NCBI RefSeq assembly: GCF_022870865.1
Contig: NZ_CP091508.1
Location: forward strand, 62,001-126,000
Source of the DNA: Uruburuella testudinis
GTDB taxonomy: Bacteria > Pseudomonadota > Gammaproteobacteria > Burkholderiales > Neisseriaceae
Length of the DNA stretch: 64,000 nucleotides
Direction of reading: 5' to 3'
Shown: piece by piece, positions 37,001-46,231 of the stretch
How the letters are laid out: every line of letters starts with the position of its first letter
Position numbering within the stretch: the stretch's first letter is position 1
The notes under the pieces: model-generated
Told to the model about the DNA's origin: nothing
What the model saw: only the letters and a program-made list of their open reading frames with translations
Database searches by the model: none
Translations under genes and position numbers: made by a program

Positions 37001-37540
37001 TCAGCGTTGGGCGGGTTTGTCTTGCGGCGTGCGGCCGTTTTTACGGGCATCTTGGCGCTGCTGTTGTTTGGCCAGCCATTGTTGGCGCTGTTCGGGCGTA
37101 AGCACCTGCATAACGGCATGGCGGGTTTTCAGCTGTTGCAGCTCGGCTTCGTTGTGGCGCTGTTGGCGTTGGGCTTGGTATTGGTCGCCTTGGGCAATCA
37201 GGTTGCGGGCGGCAGCTTCATCGAAAGTGGGGTTGGTCAGCAGGCTGTTTTCAGCGGCGCGGCGGGCTTCCATCCGGCTGCGGAATTGCTCGCGCTCAGC
37301 CGCATCAGGCGCGGGGCGCTCGCCGCGTTGCGGGCGGTTTTGCTGCATGATTTGCTCGATTTGGGCTTTTTGCGCATCGGTGAGGTTTAAATCGCGCAAA
37401 TCACGGGGCAGACCGCCGCGTTTGAAATCTTTGTGCATGCCTTGCTCGTGTTTGGAGCCGCGTTGCGGTTTGTCGGCGGAGCAGGCAGTGAGGGCGAGCC
37501 CCATCAATACGGCGGCAGAAATGGCTGCGGTTTTTTTCAT
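37001..37540 (-). CDS. Spy/CpxP-like periplasmic lipoprotein
   Basis: 179-residue lipoprotein: signal MKKTAAISAAVLMGLALTAC with lipobox LTAC. The mature chain is basic and helical, with two LTxxQ-type motifs, LTDAQKAQIEQIM and LTPEQRQQW, as in the Spy/CpxP family of envelope stress proteins. It ends in a Gln/Arg-rich tail. A chaperone-like or stress-sensing role in the periplasm is inferred from the family. TAAGGAAA precedes the ATG at 37540; upstream extension of the frame is not credible. No sensor kinase pair is adjacent. Confidence 0.8.
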   Translation of the reverse strand: MKKTAAISAAVLMGLALTACSADKPQRGSKHEQGMHKDFKRGGLPRDLRDLNLTDAQKAQIEQIMQQNRPQRGERPAPDAAEREQFRSRMEARRAAENSLLTNPTFDEAAARNLIAQGDQYQAQRQQRHNEAELQQLKTRHAVMQVLTPEQRQQWLAKQQQRQDARKNGRTPQDKPAQR

Positions 37541-37738
37541 TGTGTTTTCCTTACATTGGTGTTGGGAAGAGATGCGGCAATGATAGCCATTTAATATGTT
37601 AAGACGGGTATTTATTGCGTAAATCATGTTTTTGCTGGTGTTAAACATACATGCTTGTTTATAAGCAGTTTGTTTCAGACGGCCTGTTTGTGGTAAAACA
37701 GCAATATGCCGATTGCCACATTATTTCAAGGACATTTT

Positions 37739-39583
37739 ATGACGCGTTTGCAACGCTGGCTGGTCGTTTGCCTGCTGCTGGTGTGCGCCCCCTTTGCAGC
37801 GGCCTGTGTGCCGGAGCGGCCGATAAAACTGGGTGCGCTCGATTGGGAAAGCGGCCAGTTTACCACGGCGGTGTTGCAAACCCTGTTGCAGCAAGGCTAC
37901 GGCTGCACGGTGGAAACTGTGCCCGGCACCACCACGGCGCTGGAAACGGCGCTGGCGCAAGACGATATTCAAATCATTGCCGAACAATGGGTGGGTCGTT
38001 CGCCCGTCATGCAAAAAGCGATTGACGAAGGCCGCGCGGCGGTTATCGGCGACACCCTTCAGGGCGGTGCGCAGCAGGGCTGGTATGTGCCCGATTATGT
38101 GAAAAAAGCCCATCCCGATTTGCGTGATGTGTCTGATTTGGTGCGTTTTAAAGATTTGTTTCCCGACCCCGAGCAGCCGCAAAAAGCGCGTTTTCTCAAC
38201 TGCCCCAGCGGCTGGACGTGTGAAACGTTTAACACCCGCCTGTTGGCCAATACCGGCCTGGATGCGGTGTTCAATAATGTGCACCCGGGCACCGGCGCGG
38301 CGCTGGATGCGGAAATTTCTTCTGCCTACGAGCAGCAAAAACCGATTCTTTTCTATTATTGGCAACCCACGGGGCTGATGGCGAAATACCGCTTCGAGCC
38401 GGTGGCGTTTCCGCCCTATCACGACGGCTGCTGGCAGACGCTGCTTCAGGCCGACAGCCGCAATAATTGTGTGTCGGGCTTTCCGGTATCCAAGCTGGCG
38501 ATGTCGGTGTCGGCACCGTTTCAGACGGCCTATCCCGAGTTGGTGCAGCTTATCGGAAACATTCAGTTTGCCCCCGATATGCTCAACCGCGCCATTTTGG
38601 AGATGACGGAAAACCAGCGCAGCGGTGCGGCGCAGGCACGTTTGTTTTTGCAGCAGCATCCTGAAGTGTGGCGGCAGTGGGTCAGCGCCGAGGCGGCAGA
38701 GCGTTTGAATGCGGCGCTGGAAACCGGCGGGCGCGCCGAAGCCGGTATTTTCGCTTCGTGGTCGGTGGCCGAGGGCTTAAACCGCTCGCTGTCAAACACC
38801 GTGCAGCAACACGGTGCGCAATTTCGCCATGTCAGCCAAATCACCCTCGATTCGCTGCTGCTGCCGCTTGAGCGGGCTTTGCAGCGCCTGCCGGCGTGGT
38901 TGGTGCTGCTCTTGGTGGGCGGCATCGGCTGGCATGCCACCCGCAAGCTGTGGTTTGCTGCTTTGTGTGCCTTCGGGTTTTACGCCATCGGCTCGCTCGG
39001 CTTGTGGGCGGCGCTGATGCAGACTTTGGCGCTGCTGCTGGCTTCGGCGCTGTTTATCATCATCATCGGCATTCCCGCCGGCATTGTGATGGCCCGCAGC
39101 CCGCGCCTGCACAAGCTGTTCTCGCCGGTGCTCGATGTGATGCAGACCATGCCGAGTTTTGTGTATCTGATTCCGGTGCTGATGCTGTTCGGCATCGGTA
39201 AGGTGCCGGCGCTGTTTGCCACCGTGGTATACGCCATCGCGCCCCTGATCCGCCTCACTGCGCTGGGCATCCGCCAAGTGAACCCACAGATGATTGAAGC
39301 GGCCGAATCGTTCGGCAGCACGCGCCGGCAATTGTTGTTGTGGGTGCTGCTGCCGCAGGCCAAGCCCAGCATCATGGCGGGCATCAATCAGGCGGTGATG
39401 ATGTCGCTGGGCATGGTGGTGCTGGCCAGCATGATCGGCGCCCGCGGCTTGGGCGAATATGTGTTGCAGGCGGTGCAAACGCTCAATATCGGCCAGGGGG
39501 TAGAAGCGGGGGCGGCGATTGTGATTCTGGCGATTATTAGCGACCGCATCACCCAAGCCTACGGGCGCGGGCGTAAAAAATAA
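37739..39583 (+). CDS. Glycine betaine/choline ABC transporter, fused binding protein-permease
   Basis: 614-residue fusion. A Sec signal (to about AAACV) and an OpuAC-type substrate-binding domain (about 25-310, with LDWESGQFTTAVLQTLL and GWYVPDYVKKAHPDL) are joined to a ProW-type permease (about 380-610, with the EAA loop AAESFGSTRRQLLLWVLLPQAKPS). The substrate is a compatible solute such as glycine betaine or proline betaine. Note the order: binding domain before permease. AAGGAC precedes the ATG at 37739. The ATPase gene follows after 170 bp that hold a B remnant. Confidence 0.9.
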   Translation: MTRLQRWLVVCLLLVCAPFAAACVPERPIKLGALDWESGQFTTAVLQTLLQQGYGCTVETVPGTTTALETALAQDDIQIIAEQWVGRSPVMQKAIDEGRAAVIGDTLQGGAQQGWYVPDYVKKAHPDLRDVSDLVRFKDLFPDPEQPQKARFLNCPSGWTCETFNTRLLANTGLDAVFNNVHPGTGAALDAEISSAYEQQKPILFYYWQPTGLMAKYRFEPVAFPPYHDGCWQTLLQADSRNNCVSGFPVSKLAMSVSAPFQTAYPELVQLIGNIQFAPDMLNRAILEMTENQRSGAAQARLFLQQHPEVWRQWVSAEAAERLNAALETGGRAEAGIFASWSVAEGLNRSLSNTVQQHGAQFRHVSQITLDSLLLPLERALQRLPAWLVLLLVGGIGWHATRKLWFAALCAFGFYAIGSLGLWAALMQTLALLLASALFIIIIGIPAGIVMARSPRLHKLFSPVLDVMQTMPSFVYLIPVLMLFGIGKVPALFATVVYAIAPLIRLTALGIRQVNPQMIEAAESFGSTRRQLLLWVLLPQAKPSIMAGINQAVMMSLGMVVLASMIGARGLGEYVLQAVQTLNIGQGVEAGAAIVILAIISDRITQAYGRGRKK

Positions 39584-39602
39584 CTAGGTGAGCATGTGAT
39601 TG

Positions 39603-39665
39603 ATGAGCGCTTTTGCCCGGCATCTGCATGTTCAGGAGCAAAAATCCTTTTATCAACACATAGCC
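39603..39665 (+). repeat. Repeat B remnant inside the betaine transporter operon
   Basis: GCCCGGCATCTGCATGTTCAGG to CAAAAATCCTTTTATCAACAC matches the right arm of B1 but has neither end nor core. Confidence 0.55.
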
Positions 39666-39753
39666 AGAAAGCCTGAACCATGCGGTTGGCGAGCAAAAAA
39701 GGCAACCGCGCCGACAGCAAAATCATTGCCATCCACCCATTACCGGAACCGTT

Positions 39754-40584
39754 ATGACCATCCGATTCGACAACATCAGCAAAATCTACGGCCAAGATAA
39801 GGCGTGCACGCGTGCGCTGGCGATGCTGCGGCAAAATGCGCCGGGCGATGAAATTTTTCAGGCCACCGGCTGCCAGGTCGGCCTGCGCCATATCACGCTG
39901 GAGATTCCCGCCGGCGGCATTTTCTGCATTATGGGTTTGTCGGGCTCGGGCAAATCCACATTGGTGCGCCATATCAACCGCCTGATTGAGCCCAGTTGCG
40001 GCGAAATCTGGGTAGACGGCACCAACGTTACCGCGTTGGGCGCCAAAGCGCTGCGCGATTTCCGCCAGCAGCGCGTGAGCATGGTGTTTCAGCATTTCGG
40101 CCTGCTGCCGCATCTGACTGTGCTGCAAAACACCGAATACGCCCTGCGCGTGCGCGGTCTGCCGCCCAAAACGCAGCATGAAACTGCCCGCCATTGGTTA
40201 AATGAAGTGGGGTTGGCCGGATACGAAGCCAGCTATCCCGAAGCGCTTTCAGGCGGCATGCGGCAGCGTGTCGGCTTGGCACGGGCGCTGGCGTCAGATA
40301 CGGACATTATTTTGATGGACGAAGCTTTTTCGGCACTTGATCCGCTGATCCGCACCAAGCTGCAAGACCAATTGCTCGATTTGCAGCAGCGGCTGCGCAA
40401 AACCATTGTGTTTATTACCCACGATATTGATGAGGCGCTGAAAATGGGGCATTGCATCGCCATTTTGAAAGACGGCGAATTGGTACAGTCGGGCACGCCG
40501 CAAACCTTGCTGCACCGGCCTGCCGATGATTATGTGGCCGAATTTATGCGGGCGGCCAAAGTGGCGCCTGTTCACAAGCAATAA
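39754..40584 (+). CDS. proV: Glycine betaine/choline ABC transporter ATPase
   Basis: 276-residue ProV/OpuCA-like ATPase. Walker A is GLSGSGKST, with FQHFGLLPHLTVLQN, LSGGMRQRVGLARALA, DIILMDEAFSALDPLIR and FITHDIDEALKMG. The insert before Walker A (CTRALAMLRQNAPGDEI) is typical of ProV. The C-terminal CBS pair that senses ionic strength in longer homologues is absent, so osmotic gating by CBS domains is not expected. Operon partner of the fused binding protein-permease. Confidence 0.92.
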   Translation: MTIRFDNISKIYGQDKACTRALAMLRQNAPGDEIFQATGCQVGLRHITLEIPAGGIFCIMGLSGSGKSTLVRHINRLIEPSCGEIWVDGTNVTALGAKALRDFRQQRVSMVFQHFGLLPHLTVLQNTEYALRVRGLPPKTQHETARHWLNEVGLAGYEASYPEALSGGMRQRVGLARALASDTDIILMDEAFSALDPLIRTKLQDQLLDLQQRLRKTIVFITHDIDEALKMGHCIAILKDGELVQSGTPQTLLHRPADDYVAEFMRAAKVAPVHKQ

Positions 40585-40596
40585 CCGATAAAGGCC

Positions 40597-40640
40597 AAAG
40601 CTTGAGGCCGTCTGAAAGTTTTCAGACGGCCTCAAGCTTT
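40597..40640 (+). terminator. DUS hairpin terminator of the betaine transporter operon
   Basis: 21-bp arms identical in sequence to those after rnpB (29083-29126), followed by TTTTTT. Confidence 0.85.
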
Positions 40641-40702
40641 TTTCAACAAGCGGCCGCTGTGTGGTGTGGGTTTTGCCTGCGAATCATGCTGTGTTACCCA
40701 CC

Positions 40703-40750
40703 TTGGGAAACCCTAACCCTCTCCCGCTGGAACAGGGGCGGGAAACCGGG
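40703..40750 (-). repeat. Repeat C, short copy
   Basis: CCCTAACCCTCTCCCGCTGG with AACAGGGGCGGGAAACC, in the gap before efeB. Confidence 0.5.
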
Positions 40751-40755
40751 TGCCG

Positions 40756-42018
40756 TTATGCGCGCAGCAGGCTTTGGCCGAAAAAGCCGCCTTCTTCCAC
40801 GCCCGGCAGGGTGAAGAAATAGCCGCCGCCAAACGGGCTGATGTATTCTTCCAGCGGCTCGCCGTTGAGCAGGTTTTGCACGAAGATAAAGCCGTCGGCA
40901 AGATTGGCCTGATAGCAGATGAAAACCAGCCCGACATCGAGCTGACCCGATTTGGCCAGGCCGCGTGAATAGTCGAAAGGCCGTCTGAACAACAGATGCT
41001 TTTTCATAAATTCGGGGTCGCGCGGGTTGGCCAGGCGCATGTGGCTGTCTTTCGGAATCACTTTGCCGTCAGGGTCTTTGCCGTAATCGGGCGTTTCCAT
41101 TTCGGTTTGGCCGCCGAGCGGGGCGCCGCTGTATTTTTCGCGCCCGAAAATGGTTTGCTGCTCTTGCAGCGGGGTGCGGTCCCAAAATTCGACAAAATGG
41201 CGGATGAGGCGCACGGCCTGATAGCTGCCGTTTTTCGCCCATTCGGGCTCATCGAGGCTGTTGGCGGCTATGCCTGTCCACAATACTTCATCGGCGGTTT
41301 GCGGGTTTTGCACATCGGGGTTGCCCGAGCCGTCGCGAAAGCCGAACAGGTTGCGTGCGGCGGCGCCCGGCTCGGTTTTGGGCAGAAAACCGTCGATGCT
41401 CCAGCGGATGATGGCGTATTGGGCGGTGTTTTTAATCAGGTCGCGCAGGGCGTTTTGGCAGGTTTCGGGGGTGAAGGCGCAGATTTGGATGCTCAAGTCG
41501 CCGTCACACCATTCGGCGGCGAGTTTGTCGTTGGGAAAGCGCGTCATTTCCACCAGATGTTTGGGCTTTTTGGCGGCCAGCCCGAAGCGTTGGTCAAACA
41601 GGCTGGCGCCCACCGACACGGTGATGGTCAGGCCGTCGGGCTTGATGGTTTTGCCGAGAATGCCGCTGCCGGCGGGCGGCAGTTTGGCGTCGCCGTCTTG
41701 CAGCTCGCCGCCGCGGGTCAGAAACTGGATGCGGGCGGTGAGCATGCGCAACAGGTTTTCCAGCTGCGACGGGGTTTGTGCGGAGACGTCAAATGCGGCC
41801 ATGATGGCAAACGGCTGGTGCGGCGTGACAATGCCTTGCTGGTGGGAGCCGTAGCAGTTGTAGCTTTCGCTGCGGTGTTGCGCTTGTTCGGTTTTTTCTT
41901 CGGCGCGGCCTTTTTTTTCGCCATAGGCAAAACCGCCTGCCGCTGCGGCGATGCCGGCGGCGAGTGCGCCTTTGAGCAGGGTGCGTTTTTCGGGTTGGGT
42001 GGGGGAATCGGGGTTCAT
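40756..42018 (-). CDS. efeB: Dyp-type heme peroxidase EfeB
   Basis: 420-residue periplasmic Dyp-type peroxidase of the EfeUOB ferrous iron system. The heme-site motif GFRDGSGNPD carries the catalytic Asp; DSHMRLANPRDP holds the proximal His region. The N-terminus EKRTLLKGALAAGIAAAAGG is a Tat-type signal in which the usual Arg-Arg is Lys-Arg. It is third in the efeU-efeO-efeB order but separated from efeO by 364 bp. ATG at 42018 follows AGGAC. Confidence 0.92.
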   Translation of the reverse strand: MNPDSPTQPEKRTLLKGALAAGIAAAAGGFAYGEKKGRAEEKTEQAQHRSESYNCYGSHQQGIVTPHQPFAIMAAFDVSAQTPSQLENLLRMLTARIQFLTRGGELQDGDAKLPPAGSGILGKTIKPDGLTITVSVGASLFDQRFGLAAKKPKHLVEMTRFPNDKLAAEWCDGDLSIQICAFTPETCQNALRDLIKNTAQYAIIRWSIDGFLPKTEPGAAARNLFGFRDGSGNPDVQNPQTADEVLWTGIAANSLDEPEWAKNGSYQAVRLIRHFVEFWDRTPLQEQQTIFGREKYSGAPLGGQTEMETPDYGKDPDGKVIPKDSHMRLANPRDPEFMKKHLLFRRPFDYSRGLAKSGQLDVGLVFICYQANLADGFIFVQNLLNGEPLEEYISPFGGGYFFTLPGVEEGGFFGQSLLRA

Positions 42019-42051
42019 GGTTGTTGTCCTGATTTTATTTGTGGATTGTTG

Positions 42052-42093
42052 AGGCCGTCTGAAAAAGGCAGCGTGCGCGGTTTCAGACGGCCT
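42052..42093. other. DUS hairpin in the efeB leader
   Basis: Inverted DUS pair with a 16-nt loop, 33 bp upstream of the efeB start. It could attenuate efeB or mark that efeB has its own promoter further upstream. Confidence 0.5.
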
Positions 42094-42110
42094 GTGGTCA
42101 AACCGTGATG

Positions 42111-42215
42111 CTTCAATGGATAGATTCGGCAGTTTTACCTGAAAATATTTTATTAATTTCTCTTTTAAAACAATTAGATTGATTGAAAAAATGCCGTGAT
42201 TCAATGGCCGCTTCT
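42111..42215 (-). repeat. Noncoding repeat D, copy upstream of efeB
   Basis: Shares TTCGGCA-TTTTA, TTTTATTAATTT, TTTTAAAACAAT and GTGATT-AAT in the same order and spacing with 46064-46172, which lies upstream of the deaminase gene. Reads as a common AT-rich promoter-like region on the minus strand. Confidence 0.55.
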
Positions 42216-42330
42216 ATCAGGAAACAGTGAAATATTTCTGCTTTAACAAAGGCCGTCTGAAAAACTGCCGGGTTACGGTTTGTTGATAACTGATCAGCCG
42301 GCCGGGCAGCGCCTGCATTTCAATCAATCG

Positions 42331-42368
42331 TTCAGACGGCCTTATCCATCAAGTTAAGGCCGTCTGAA
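42331..42368. other. Reversed-order DUS hairpin after efeO
   Basis: TTCAGACGGCCTTA (42331-42344) and TAAGGCCGTCTGAA (42355-42368), just downstream of efeO. May end or weaken the efeUO transcript. Confidence 0.55.
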
Positions 42369-42382
42369 AGCTGCTGATGCCA

Positions 42383-43546
42383 TCAATTCAAGCCCAAAGT
42401 GCCGCGCAGTTGCGCCAAATCTTCGGCCAGCGCGTTAACCGGCGCCTGGAGTGCTTTGCGGTCGGCTTCGCTGAGTTTGTCGTAAGTTTCAAAGCCGCCG
42501 GCGGTTTTGTATTTGGCCAGAATGTCGTTTACGGTTTTGAAATTGGCATCGGTTTTATCGAGCAATGCTTGGTTTTTCTCGGCAATCAGCGGGCGGAACA
42601 GCGCCACAATTTTCTCGGCGCCTTCCACATTGGCTTGAAAGTCGCTCAAATCGGTGTGGCTGTAGCGGTCTTCTTCGCCGCTGATTTTGCTGCCGGCCAC
42701 TTCTTCAATCAACACTGCCGCGCCGCCCACTACTTTATTGGGCGGGAACGACAAAACATCGATTTCCTGTTGCAGCGCTTTCACATCGGCCAGCAGTTTG
42801 TCGGCAGTTTCATTGACGCCGGCGGTGCTGTTTTCTACCCATAAAGCGTATTCGATGCGGTGGAAGCCGGTGAAGGCCGGGTCGGTCGGGCCTTGTTTGA
42901 AATCGTCTTCACGCGCATCGATGGCGGGATCAAGCTCGTTAAACAGCTCGGCAATCGGCTCGATACGCTCATAATGGTAGCGGGCGGATGCAAACTGTGC
43001 TTTGGCCGCGTCAATATTGCCGGCTTTGACGGCCGCCACAAAAGCTTCGGTTTTGGCCACCAATTCTTTGGCTTCGCCCTGCACATAAACTTTATAGTCG
43101 GCCAGCGGCTGCTCCAGCTTGGCCATATCGGCTTGCGATTCGGTGGGGGTAAAGCCGCTGTCGGTTACCGTGAGCTTGCCGCGCGGGTTGGTGAGCAGGC
43201 CGCAAGTCATCTCGTATTCGCCCGGCAGCAGGGTTACCGTCATCTTATCGGCAAGGCCGGGGGCGATGTTTTCGCGCTCGTCGACCACCATCACGCCCTG
43301 CAAAATCTCCCATTCGAGCTTGCGGCCGCTGTTGTTTTGAATATTGAACACGGTTTGGCCGCTCGGCACGCTCAGCGCCATCGGCTCGCAGGCGGCATCG
43401 TTTACCGCCACATTCACGCTGCCGTCGGTATTGGCCGCACCGGCAGATGCGCCCGAGGCCGCCGGTTTTTCTGCTTCGGGCGGCTGGCAGGCACCCAAGC
43501 CCAAAGCCAGCAACACAGATAAGGCGGTGATATTCAATGTTTTCAT
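42383..43546 (-). CDS. efeO: Iron uptake protein EfeO (cupredoxin-M75), lipoprotein
   Basis: 387-residue periplasmic protein of the ferrous iron system. The lipoprotein signal [20 protein letters not shown] is followed by a cupredoxin-like domain (about 40-130, with [20 protein letters not shown] and [14 protein letters not shown]). The M75 domain holds the metal-binding motifs HYERIE and [10 protein letters not shown]. EfeO presumably binds iron and passes it to EfeU. The lipid anchor is notable, since many EfeO proteins are soluble. AAAGGG precedes the start. It lies 30 bp after efeU. Confidence 0.93.
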   Translation of the reverse strand: MKTLNITALSVLLALGLGACQPPEAEKPAASGASAGAANTDGSVNVAVNDAACEPMALSVPSGQTVFNIQNNSGRKLEWEILQGVMVVDERENIAPGLADKMTVTLLPGEYEMTCGLLTNPRGKLTVTDSGFTPTESQADMAKLEQPLADYKVYVQGEAKELVAKTEAFVAAVKAGNIDAAKAQFASARYHYERIEPIAELFNELDPAIDAREDDFKQGPTDPAFTGFHRIEYALWVENSTAGVNETADKLLADVKALQQEIDVLSFPPNKVVGGAAVLIEEVAGSKISGEEDRYSHTDLSDFQANVEGAEKIVALFRPLIAEKNQALLDKTDANFKTVNDILAKYKTAGGFETYDKLSEADRKALQAPVNALAEDLAQLRGTLGLN

Positions 43547-43576
43547 GTAAAACCCTTTATTTAAGCAAGATTAAAA

Positions 43577-44395
43577 TCAACGGGCAGGCAGCGGTTTGCT
43601 GCTGCGTAAAAACCAAAACAGCATCGGTATCAGATACAGGAGCCAAGCGCCGACTTCGCCCCGGCTCGGGTGGTCGCTGTAGCCGAAAAATCCGCCCAGA
43701 ATCACGCCCAGCGGGCTGTCTTCGTGCAGAATATGCGCCGCATGAAAGGCGGTATCCTGAAAATGGTTCCACACGCCTGCTTCATGCAGCGCCCGCAGCG
43801 ATCCGGCGAGCAGGCCGGCTGCCACCACAATCAGAAACACCCCGGTCCAGCGGAAAAATTTTGCCAGATTGATGCGGATGCCGCCCTGATAAATCAGCGT
43901 GCCGATCAGCACCGCGGCAGCCAAACCCAACACGGCACCGGCGGGCATGCGCCAGGAAGGGCTTTGCTGGAATACCGCAATCAGAAAAAAGACACTCTCC
44001 AAGCCTTCGCGCGCCACCGCCAAAAAAGCCATGCCCACCAGCGCCCAGCCGTGGCCGTTGCCGCGGTTGAGCGCCGCCTGCACCGATTGCTGCACGTGTT
44101 GTTTCATCGAACGGGCGGCTTTCTGCATCCACAAAATCATGTAGCTGATCATGGCCACCGCCACCAGCCCGATAATGCCCACCACCAGCTCTTGTTGTTT
44201 TTGCGGAATTTCACCGGTTTCACGGTGGATGCCGTAGCCCAACGCCAAACACATCAAAGCCGCCAGCACTACGCCCAGCCACACTTTCGGCATCAGCCGG
44301 CTGTGGCCGGACTGTTTCAGAAAGCCGGCCACAATGCCCACAATCAGCGCAGCTTCAATGCCCTCGCGCAGCATAATCAGAAAAGCAATAAACAT
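43577..44395 (-). CDS. efeU: Ferrous/ferric iron permease EfeU (FTR1 family)
   Basis: 272-residue inner-membrane permease with seven predicted helices and two REGxE iron-transfer motifs, REGIE (residues 10-14) and REGLE (129-133), as in FTR1/EfeU. ATG at 44395 was chosen because the motif-bearing first helix begins there, as in homologues; the frame remains open upstream. First gene of efeUOB. Fur control is expected from the family, but I found no convincing Fur box in the AT-rich upstream 100 bp. Confidence 0.92.
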   Translation of the reverse strand: MFIAFLIMLREGIEAALIVGIVAGFLKQSGHSRLMPKVWLGVVLAALMCLALGYGIHRETGEIPQKQQELVVGIIGLVAVAMISYMILWMQKAARSMKQHVQQSVQAALNRGNGHGWALVGMAFLAVAREGLESVFFLIAVFQQSPSWRMPAGAVLGLAAAVLIGTLIYQGGIRINLAKFFRWTGVFLIVVAAGLLAGSLRALHEAGVWNHFQDTAFHAAHILHEDSPLGVILGGFFGYSDHPSRGEVGAWLLYLIPMLFWFLRSSKPLPAR

Positions 44396-44541
44396 AATCA
44401 GTGTATCAATTGAGAAATATTTACTTATCTTTATATGCCTGTTGATATTCAAATGCAAATAGTTTTTATTACTTATATTCACGAGAGAGATTGAAGATAT
44501 TCATTTATTTTCATTGGAAAATTTGATAGAGGCGTTTAACG

Positions 44542-44651
44542 GATACCCGTTTGTAAAAGTCAGCTCACCACATCATCAGCTGAAACCCGTTCGCAACAGT
44601 AAGCGAACAAGGCGGCGGGCCAGCGCCGTTGGCTTATTTTTATGAATGGTG
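44542..44651. repeat. Repeat A, rearranged copy
   Basis: ACCCGTTTGTAAAAGTCAGC, then a second left end ACCCGTTCGCAACAGTAAGC, then the body to TTATTTTTATGAATGG, suggesting two copies fused by deletion. Confidence 0.6.
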
Positions 44652-44660
44652 ATGAGTATC

Positions 44661-44693
44661 AGGCCGTCTGAAAACCATATTTTCAGACGGCCT
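44661..44693. terminator. DUS hairpin downstream of the deaminase gene region
   Basis: 14-bp arms with a 5-nt loop between repeat A and a B remnant in the efeU-deaminase gap. Confidence 0.6.
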
Positions 44694-44698
44694 TATAT

Positions 44699-44838
44699 TT
44701 GTTGATAAAAGCAAAGCGGCAAATCAAAGGCAAAAACGCAGCAAGATTAGACATCTTGCGAGGCTTTTTAACGCAGCAGATGCGCTTTCAGGAACAAAAA
44801 TCCCCTCATAAACAACACATCATGGCACCACGGGGCGC
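44699..44838. repeat. Repeat B, chimeric remnant joined to repeat A
   Basis: The core CGCAGCAAGATTAGACATCT in one orientation runs into the arm AACAAAAATCCCCTCATAAAC, which belongs to the other side, so arms have been exchanged. It ends ATCATGGCACCACGG and passes directly into repeat A sequence GCGCTGAAGTGCCAAGCC. Confidence 0.6.
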
Positions 44839-44885
44839 TGAAGTGCCAAGCCAACCTGTTCCGCCTATGCAGCCCGGAATGGGTT
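44839..44885. repeat. Repeat A, right part after the B remnant
   Basis: GCGCTGAAGTGCCAAGCCAACC to GGAATGGG. Third case in the window where B and A meet. Confidence 0.5.
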
Positions 44886-45926
<1,041 letters not shown>

Positions 45927-46063
45927 TCACTTGATTTTGAATAAGGTGCCGTTGCCGCCGTGCAAGATTGCCGGGATCAGGTGCCGGCCCGGCCATCAGC
46001 ATGGCGGTTTGGCTGAAATATCCAATATTTCAGACCGCCGGTGGCCAAATTCGCGGGTTTGGC

Positions 46064-46172
46064 TTCGGCCATTATGGGTTCGGCAATTTTAACGCCAACA
46101 ATCTTTTATTAATTTATTTTTTAAAACAATGAGATTAATTTAAGAGCATGCAGTGATTTAATTGCTGTTGCG
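46064..46172 (-). repeat. Noncoding repeat D, copy upstream of the deaminase gene
   Basis: Counterpart of 42111-42215; about 180 bp upstream of the gene start at 45887, a similar distance to that at efeB. Accounts for much of the 344-bp gap 45888-46231. Confidence 0.55.
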
Positions 46173-46189
46173 ATAAGTGTTTGAGCGAT

Positions 46190-46221
46190 ACAGGCCGTCT
46201 GAAACTTTTCAGACGGCCTGT
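46190..46221. terminator. DUS hairpin terminator of the dienelactone hydrolase gene
   Basis: 15-bp arms with a 2-nt loop, 10 bp after the stop codon. Confidence 0.8.
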
Positions 46222-46231
46222 TGCGGCGTGC

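Noticed and set aside
44396..44530. Fur box upstream of efeU.
   Set aside because: Only loosely AT-rich hexamers; no convincing 19-bp inverted repeat.
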